DNA of 5,706 nucleotides from an uncultured Treponema sp. (GTDB taxonomy: Bacteria; Spirochaetota; Spirochaetia; Treponematales; Treponemataceae): the NCBI GenBank assembly GCA_905373565.1, contig CAJPTT010000170.1:1-5706 (forward strand), given 5' to 3'. Below, one piece after another: positions 1 to 4,322 of the stretch (positions within the stretch are counted from its first letter, which is position 1; every line of letters begins with the position of its first letter). The notes beneath the pieces were generated by a model. The model had not been told where the DNA came from. It saw nothing but the letters and a program-made list of their open reading frames with translations, and did not search any database. A program made the position numbers and the translations under genes.

Positions 1-47
1 ACACCGGAGTTGTTAATTATGAAGGAGAAGTAATTGAAAAAGTTTGA
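1..47 (+). CDS. 3' end of an upstream gene, possibly exonuclease VII large subunit (partial)
   Basis: The frame starting at base 3 is open from the window edge and ends at TGA 45-47, reading TGVVNYEGEVIEKV. The alternating hydrophobic pattern would fit a C-terminal beta strand. xseA very often sits directly before xseB, so this may be its tail, overlapping the xseB start by 14 bases. An alternative is the frame from base 1, reading TPELLIMKEK and stopping at TAA 31-33, immediately before the xseB start codon. Only 10 to 14 codons are visible, so identity rests on gene order and not on homology. Confidence 0.35.
   Translation, partial: TGVVNYEGEVIEKV
21..30 (+). promoter_or_regulatory. ribosome-binding site of xseB
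   Basis: The purine run GAAGGAGAAG contains AGGAG at 23-27, six bases before TTG 34-36. This spacing supports TTG as the xseB start, since no ATG or GTG lies between it and the conserved FEERL motif. The site lies inside the end of the preceding reading frame. Confidence 0.75.
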
Positions 48-267
48 AGAACGGTTAGCTCGTCTTGAAGAAATCAGCGAAAAGATTAAAAGCGCCGATC
101 TTCCGTTGGAAGATGCGCTTGCCGCTTTTGAAGAAGGCATTAAGCTTGCTAAAACTTTGGAAAAAGACATTGATAAAATAGAAAGTAAGGTACAGATATT
201 GATGAATCAGCCGGTTCAGCCGCAGGATAAGCCTGAACTGGAACTGTTTTCAACTGATGACATATAG
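34..267 (+). CDS. xseB: Exodeoxyribonuclease VII small subunit
   Basis: XseB is the small subunit of exonuclease VII. With several copies bound to one XseA it degrades single-stranded DNA from either end into oligonucleotides in the cytoplasm. The 77-residue product is close to the usual 65-85 for the family. It shows the signature in order: FEERLARLEEI near the N-terminus, then LPLEDALAAFEEGIKLA (about residues 23-39), then a helical IESKVQIL near 48-55. The last 20 or so residues are polar and variable, as is usual. The whole body reads as two amphipathic helices. The start is TTG at 34, supported by AGGAG six bases upstream. It probably overlaps the end of the upstream gene and is followed by mutL after five bases, so a shared transcript is likely. 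Confidence 0.95.
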   Translation: MKKFEERLARLEEISEKIKSADLPLEDALAAFEEGIKLAKTLEKDIDKIESKVQILMNQPVQPQDKPELELFSTDDI

Positions 268-272
268 AGCCT

Positions 273-2279
273 ATGGATACCGCATCCCGACCGCCTGAAC
301 TGTCTCCAATCTCTCCTCACACAGATACAACAGCGGGGCTCGCTTCTTCTGATTCGCCCCGGTTCGTCGCATTAGAGCAAGCGGCGGTGTTACCGACAGG
401 TTCCGCCGCGTACAAGCCGGTAAAGGCGCTTAATCCGGAAACGGCACGTAAGATTGCAGCAGGGGAAGTTATCGACCGCCCCGCAGCTGTTATCCGCGAG
501 CTTTTAGATAATGCAATCGACGCAGGTTCTTCTAAGGTGCAGGTGGAAATTTCAGGCGGCGGTATTGAGCGTATTCGTGTGACGGATAACGGCTGCGGCA
601 TGAGCCGCGAAGATCTCGCCATCTGCACGGACACCCACACGACAAGCAAGATTTCTACGGCGGAAGATTTGCTCTCCCTGCACAGTCTCGGCTTCCGCGG
701 AGAAGCGCTTTCTTCCATTAAAGCAGTCAGCAATTTGGAAATCACCTCGACACGGAGCGGACCTGCCGCATGGAAGTTGCAGCTGGGAAAGATTTTTCCG
801 GCACGTTTAAATGCCGGTACGGTGGTGCAAGTAGAAAACCTCTTTGAAAATTTTCCTGCGCGCAAGCAGTTTTTAAAGCGGGCCTCTGCCGAAACTGCGC
901 TGTGCAGGACGGTATTTCTCGATAAAGCGCTTCCTCACTATACAATCGAAATGCGCTTTATCACGGACGGAGAACTACGCTTTCTTCTTCCTTCTACACA
1001 GTCGCTACGAGAACGTTGCCTCGCAGCATTCTCGTTTAAGGAACCGGAAACACTCTTTTTTGAAATTGAAGGAAACGGGGAGCATTTTTCATTTCGTATC
1101 GTACTCGGCAGTCCTGATGTTGTCCGCAGCGACAAACGTGCAATCATGGTCTTTGTCAACGGCAGGAGAATTACCGAGTTCGGGCTTACACAGGCTATCG
1201 ACTACGGCGGCGAGGGATATTTTCCGAATGGGGGACACCCTGTTGCGTTTTTATTCTTAACGGTAGCCCCATCCCGTGTAGACTTTAACATTCACCCTGC
1301 AAAAAAAGAAGCCCGTTTTCAGGATTACAGCGCTATTCACCACGCCGTCAGCAGCGCTGTCGGCTCATTCTACCGACAGCACACCGTTGCAAGTCTCTTA
1401 AAAGAAAAATACGATCCCGGTCTTACCCGTCCTCTTGATTTTCAGCGCGGTGAATCGGATGGAAATCTCAAGCAGCAATCCGGTGTTCAATCGGAATACG
1501 GCAACAGGCAGGACGAGTACGGCAGTGCATTCCGCCAAATAGCAGCAACAGCGGCAGTGCCTTATTCGGCAGGAGGACACATCATCCCACCTCCCGCAGC
1601 TATGGGCACATCTTTTGCGGATGAAGCTTGGGAAAGCATCTCCTATGCGGCTGCCACCGGTTCCGTGGCGCAGGGCACAGCGCCTGTAGCTTCGGAAACG
1701 GCGCCATATATGCAGAACCCGCCGGATATTCCCCCTGCAGATTTTAAGCTGCTCGGGCAGGTCGCAGGAACCTTTATCGCCGTAGAAAAAAACGATGCAC
1801 TGTATTTAATCGATCAGCATGCCGCCCACGAGCGGATTATTTTCGAGCAGTTGCAGCACAATATCGGCGGGGTGCAGGAGCTGTTAATCCCTTACCGGAT
1901 TATCACCTCATCGGAAGAAGACGATGCGTTTATCAGGAAGCACCGAGAGTTGTTGTGCAAGGCGGGGTTTGCTCTTGCCGATGAAGGCGCCGGTGTTTGG
2001 CAGGTAACCTCCGTACCTGCACGATGGACAGGCACGGAGCGCGACCTTATCCGCGACATTACCGGTGTTCGCAAAAATGCAGGGGATATCCTGTATCAGA
2101 TTCTAGCCTCGGCTGCCTGCCGTGCCGCCTGTAAGGATCATGCCATACTCGACCCTGTAACGCAACAGCGCATCGCGGCTCAAGCCTTTGAACTCCCCGA
2201 ACCCATCTGTCCTCACGGCCGCCCCATCTGGATTGTGCTTACCCGCGAGGAACTCTTTAAACGAGTCAAGCGGACGTAA
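273..2279 (+). CDS. mutL: DNA mismatch repair protein MutL, endonuclease type
   Basis: MutL is the dimeric ATPase that couples MutS mismatch recognition to strand excision. The 668-residue product has the GHKL ATPase at about 50-265: KIAAGEV at 60-66, the catalytic-base Glu76 and Mg-binding Asn80 in RELLDNAIDAG, DNGCGM 105-110, HTTSK 122-126 and GFRGEAL 140-146. The transducer domain has VFVNGRR near 293 and HPAKKEARF at 341-349. A low-complexity linker (about 390-485) leads to the C-terminal dimerisation domain from FKLLGQ (491-496). That domain carries DQHAAHERIIFE (514-525), matching DQHA(X)2E(X)4E, plus ACRAACK (615-621) and CPHGRP (646-651). These are the metal-site motifs of nicking MutLs and imply MutH-independent repair. 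The first 46 or so residues (Ser/Pro/Thr/Ala-rich) precede the conserved start. ATG 273 lacks a clear Shine-Dalgarno. GTG 387 is the other in-frame option. Probably cotranscribed with xseB. Confidence 0.97.
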   Translation: MDTASRPPELSPISPHTDTTAGLASSDSPRFVALEQAAVLPTGSAAYKPVKALNPETARKIAAGEVIDRPAAVIRELLDNAIDAGSSKVQVEISGGGIERIRVTDNGCGMSREDLAICTDTHTTSKISTAEDLLSLHSLGFRGEALSSIKAVSNLEITSTRSGPAAWKLQLGKIFPARLNAGTVVQVENLFENFPARKQFLKRASAETALCRTVFLDKALPHYTIEMRFITDGELRFLLPSTQSLRERCLAAFSFKEPETLFFEIEGNGEHFSFRIVLGSPDVVRSDKRAIMVFVNGRRITEFGLTQAIDYGGEGYFPNGGHPVAFLFLTVAPSRVDFNIHPAKKEARFQDYSAIHHAVSSAVGSFYRQHTVASLLKEKYDPGLTRPLDFQRGESDGNLKQQSGVQSEYGNRQDEYGSAFRQIAATAAVPYSAGGHIIPPPAAMGTSFADEAWESISYAAATGSVAQGTAPVASETAPYMQNPPDIPPADFKLLGQVAGTFIAVEKNDALYLIDQHAAHERIIFEQLQHNIGGVQELLIPYRIITSSEEDDAFIRKHRELLCKAGFALADEGAGVWQVTSVPARWTGTERDLIRDITGVRKNAGDILYQILASAACRAACKDHAILDPVTQQRIAAQAFELPEPICPHGRPIWIVLTREELFKRVKRT

Positions 2280-2324
2280 GGGACAAGGGAGAGGGGGCTT
2301 TTTCAAGGATTCCGCATTATAAAT

Positions 2325-2357
2325 ATTTTAGACGACCCGATGCGTCTATCCTAAAAT
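2325..2357. terminator. weak hairpin between convergent mutL and cstA, possible bidirectional terminator
   Basis: TAGACG (2329-2334) and CGTCTA (2343-2348) form a 6-bp stem with an 8-base loop. Flanking ATTT (2325-2328) and AAAT (2354-2357) could extend it with an asymmetric bulge. It lies in the 77-base gap between two convergent genes, where a terminator is expected, and its right edge touches the cstA stop codon. Neither strand has a proper run of T after the stem, so it is not a canonical intrinsic terminator. Confidence 0.35.
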
Positions 2358-3865
2358 TACTTACTATGAACGCGTCCGATAATGATCTTCTTTTGGTTTT
2401 CGAGACTTTGTTGAGGGCGCAGATAAATTCTTGTCATAAAGATGATAAAGAACACCGCTGCAACAACAATACCTACCGCATACGAAATCGTAATTCCCTG
2501 CATACCGAGCCGCACCAGATTGAAACACTCCGGTGCATACATCAGATAGGTAACGGAAACGGCCGACATAAAGGTTGCGGGAATAACCGCGATCCAGCAG
2601 CGGTCCCGGTTAGGATAGTTTGTTGCAAGGTACGCGCCGCCCGTCCATAGAACGATCATAGCGAGCGTTTGATTCGACCATGAGAAATAGCGCCACACAA
2701 CATTGTAGTTGATAAGCGAAATACAGTATCCGACCACCAGCAGCGGCACTGCAATTGAAAGCCGTATTTTAAGATTCTTTTCATCAAGTTTAAACCAGTC
2801 AAAGACGATCATACGGGCGCTGCGGAATGCAGTATCACCTGATGTGATGGGGCAGGCGATAACGCCGACCATTGCGATTGCTCCGCCGACCGTTCCGAGA
2901 AGACCGGTACAAATCGCGTATACCGATTTTGAGTTTCCGCCGCCGATATCAAGAAGGGCTTTTAAACCGGTGCCCGAGCCGTCTTTGTTCCAAAAGAATG
3001 CGATTGCTGCCGATGCCCATACCATCGCGATAATCCCTTCGGCAACCATTGCGCCGTAGAAAACCCAGCGCCCCTCTTTTTCATTTTTTAACGTACGCGA
3101 AACAATCGGGGACTGCGTTGCATGGAAACCGGAAATAGCTCCACACGCTACCGTAATAAACATCAACGGCCAAATAGGGCGCTGATGTGCGCTTGGATAC
3201 AAGTTTTCGAGCGTCAACTCCATCATAGGACGGGTTCCGCTGTTTATCATTGTAGCAATCGAAACGCCGACAGCCATCAAAATAAGGAAAATACCGAAAA
3301 TCGGATAGAGGCGTGCAATAATCTTATCAACCGGAAGGAGCGTTGCAAGGAAATAATAGACCAATATGATGATTGTCCACACTTTTACATTGAGCCATTC
3401 CGGAGTCAGCAGCGCAAGAAGTCCCGCCGGACCTACCATAAATACGACACCGACCATAACAAGCAGCACCAACCCGAATACGCGCATGATATTCTGCATC
3501 GTATGGCCTAAATATTTACCGGTGATTTCGGTAATGCTGGCGCCGTCATTTCGTACCGAAAGCATACCGGAAAGATAATCGTGTACGCCGCCTGCAAGCA
3601 ACGTACCGCCGACAATCCAAAGATAAACGCTCGGCCCCCAGAGAGCGCCGGAAATTGCGCCGAAGATCGGCCCTAAACCGGCAATATTCAAAAGCTGAAT
3701 TAAAAAAGCTTTCGGCTTTGAGATCGGAACATAGTCTATTCCGTCAGGATTGGCCATAGCAGGCGTCCGATTTGTTTCATTCGGACCAAAGACTTTTTCT
3801 ACAAACGTACCATACAATAGGTAACCGACAACAAGCGCTGCAACGCACAGCAAAAACGTTACCAT
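2357..3865 (-). CDS. cstA: CstA family carbon starvation protein, peptide/pyruvate transporter
   Basis: CstA proteins are inner-membrane transporters. The E. coli members import peptides (CstA) and pyruvate (the paralogue BtsT/YjiY). This 502-residue product is hydrophobic, with about 13 predicted membrane segments, from about 3-24 to 457-480. Family motifs in order: GPIFGAISGALWGP (65-78), HDYLSGMLSVRNDGASI (95-111), GFHATQSPIVSRT (246-258) with GRWVFYGAMVAEGIIA (265-280), CPITSGDTAFRSARMI (338-353), and WRYFSWSNQTLA (391-402). The last 20 residues are charged and probably cytoplasmic. At 502 residues it is about 200 shorter than the E. coli proteins and belongs with the short forms common in anaerobes. 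The start is ATG 3865-3863 behind AGGAGGT at a 7-base spacing. It is a single-gene unit with its own promoter, convergent with mutL and divergent from lepA. The actual substrate cannot be read from sequence. Confidence 0.94.
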   Translation of the reverse strand: MVTFLLCVAALVVGYLLYGTFVEKVFGPNETNRTPAMANPDGIDYVPISKPKAFLIQLLNIAGLGPIFGAISGALWGPSVYLWIVGGTLLAGGVHDYLSGMLSVRNDGASITEITGKYLGHTMQNIMRVFGLVLLVMVGVVFMVGPAGLLALLTPEWLNVKVWTIIILVYYFLATLLPVDKIIARLYPIFGIFLILMAVGVSIATMINSGTRPMMELTLENLYPSAHQRPIWPLMFITVACGAISGFHATQSPIVSRTLKNEKEGRWVFYGAMVAEGIIAMVWASAAIAFFWNKDGSGTGLKALLDIGGGNSKSVYAICTGLLGTVGGAIAMVGVIACPITSGDTAFRSARMIVFDWFKLDEKNLKIRLSIAVPLLVVGYCISLINYNVVWRYFSWSNQTLAMIVLWTGGAYLATNYPNRDRCWIAVIPATFMSAVSVTYLMYAPECFNLVRLGMQGITISYAVGIVVAAVFFIIFMTRIYLRPQQSLENQKKIIIGRVHSK

Positions 3866-3872
3866 GAAAAGT

Positions 3873-3879
3873 ACCTCCT
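3873..3879 (-). promoter_or_regulatory. strong ribosome-binding site of cstA
   Basis: The minus strand reads AGGAGGT, a near-perfect Shine-Dalgarno, seven bases before the ATG at 3865. It fixes the cstA start. The preceding ACA gives ACAGGAGGT, which resembles the GGA-centred sites bound by CsrA, so the same bases could serve repression. Confidence 0.85.
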
Positions 3880-3886
3880 GTGAATT

Positions 3887-3949
3887 GGATTTATAAATGC
3901 CCCTTTAGCTTGCATTACTGTTGGGTCATTACATATAAATTATAAATCC
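3887..3949. repeat. 10-bp inverted repeat bracketing the cstA transcription start
   Basis: GGATTTATAA at 3887-3896 is repeated inverted as TTATAAATCC at 3940-3949, a perfect match separated by 43 bases. The distal arm covers the predicted -10 box of cstA. The proximal arm lies in the leader at about +36 to +45, just ahead of the ribosome-binding site, and is part of the palindrome ATTTATAAAT (3889-3898). Two equal AT-rich sites on either side of a start could be a paired operator, or chance in AT-rich DNA. Confidence 0.5.
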
Positions 3950-3967
3950 GTTTTTTCCGCTTGTAAA
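3939..3967 (-). promoter_or_regulatory. sigma-70-type promoter of cstA
   Basis: On the minus strand TTTACA (3967-3962, five of six matches to TTGACA) and a perfect TATAAT (3944-3939) are separated by exactly 17 bases. The predicted transcription start is near 3932, giving a leader of about 67 bases before the cstA ATG. The quality of both boxes and the spacing makes this the best promoter in the window. Confidence 0.75.
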
Positions 3968-3982
3968 TAAAAAATCCTCGTT

Positions 3983-3998
3983 AATTTTGAGCAAAATT
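3983..3998. promoter_or_regulatory. dyad upstream of the cstA promoter, possible regulator site
   Basis: AATTTTG (3983-3989) and CAAAATT (3992-3998) are perfect inverted arms around a 2-base centre. The dyad lies about 51-66 bases upstream of the predicted cstA start, a position often used by activators. The centre is too tight for a good RNA hairpin, so a protein-binding site is the likelier reading if it is functional. No regulator family is recognised. Confidence 0.3.
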
Positions 3999-4082
3999 TC
4001 GCACATTTTTCCGGCAAATGGCTAAACGCATTAGGTAGAATAGATAAAAACCACGGAAAAATTGAGACTGTGAGACCATTTG

Positions 4083-4142
4083 AAGGCGAGTTTTGTGCGC
4101 GTACAAAACATCGCTGGAGGCAGTAGATGCGCCGTATGTTTT
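4083..4142 (+). repeat. modular palindromic repeat, copy A
   Basis: This 60-base unit opens with AAGGCGAGTTT (4083-4093) and closes with a 23-base block (4120-4142) that begins GCAGTAGATGC and ends CCGTATGTTTT. Between them is an imperfect hairpin. GCGAG plus TTTTGT (4086-4096) pairs with ACAAAAC plus TCGC (4103-4114), with one bulged A at 4110 and a 6-base loop. The closing block recurs 128 bases downstream with two mismatches (4131/4259 and 4138/4266, both G to A). It may belong to a dispersed, non-coding repeat family. Only the two copies here can be seen. Confidence 0.6.
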
Positions 4143-4178
4143 TGAATCAGTGTTTTTGAAAAGAGACGATGCAGATAC

Positions 4179-4270
4179 AAGGAGTTTAGCAAAAGCGAAG
4201 CAGAGGCGTACTTGTTGTACGTTGAGCATTCGCTTTTGCGTAACGACGCAGTAGATGCACCGTATATTTT
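4179..4270 (+). repeat. modular palindromic repeat, copy B with nested hairpins
   Basis: This 92-base unit opens with AAGGAGTTT (4179-4187), matching copy A apart from a 2-base gap, and ends with the shared closing block (4248-4270). Its core differs from copy A. GCAAAAGCGAA (4189-4199) and TTCGCTTTTGC (4229-4239) are perfect 11-bp inverted arms. They enclose a second hairpin, CGTAC (4207-4211) and GTACG (4217-4221) around TTGTT. Both copies carry GCGTAC in the core. The common ends with a variable palindromic core suggest a small mobile or recombining repeat. Confidence 0.6.
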
Positions 4271-4284
4271 CAACAACATCACTC

Positions 4285-4316
4285 TGGACAACTGCCTTTG
4301 TTTCAAATAATATAAG
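4285..4316 (+). promoter_or_regulatory. candidate lepA promoter
   Basis: TGGACA (4285-4290) matches five of six -35 bases. Two -10 choices follow: TAATAT (4308-4313, four of six, 17-base spacing) or TATAAG (4311-4316, five of six, 20-base spacing). Either would start transcription at about 4320-4323, at or within a few bases of the lepA ATG. It lies just after repeat copy B. Confidence 0.45.
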
Positions 4317-4322
4317 AATCCT

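Larger units (their letters stand above)
3866..4322. other. 457-base divergent intergenic region between cstA and lepA
   Basis: No credible gene lies here. Two overlapping minus-strand open frames of 82 and 105 codons cover 3981-4348, but they run through palindromic repeats and have no ribosome-binding site or recognisable domain. From left to right the region holds the cstA ribosome-binding site, leader and promoter (3873-3967), an upstream dyad (3983-3998), about 80 bases without visible structure, two modular palindromic repeats (4083-4142 and 4179-4270), and a candidate lepA promoter (4285-4316). Confidence 0.7.

Noticed and set aside
317..865. 182-codon open frame on the minus strand opposite the start of mutL
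   Set aside because: It is antisense to the conserved MutL ATPase motifs. Its Arg/Ser-rich product has no family features and no ribosome-binding site was seen.
4120..4142. Insertion sequence remnant
   Set aside because: No transposase fragment, terminal inverted repeats at the unit borders, or target-site duplication could be found.
4021..4270. Integron attC-like recombination site
   Set aside because: GTTGAGC at 4221-4227 fits the GTTRRRY core, but no matching RYYYAAC partner lies at a suitable distance, and no cassette gene or integrase is present.
4083..4270. CRISPR array
   Set aside because: Only two copies of a 23-base block exist, 128 bases apart, with palindromic material between them and not spacers of even length. 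No cas gene is visible.
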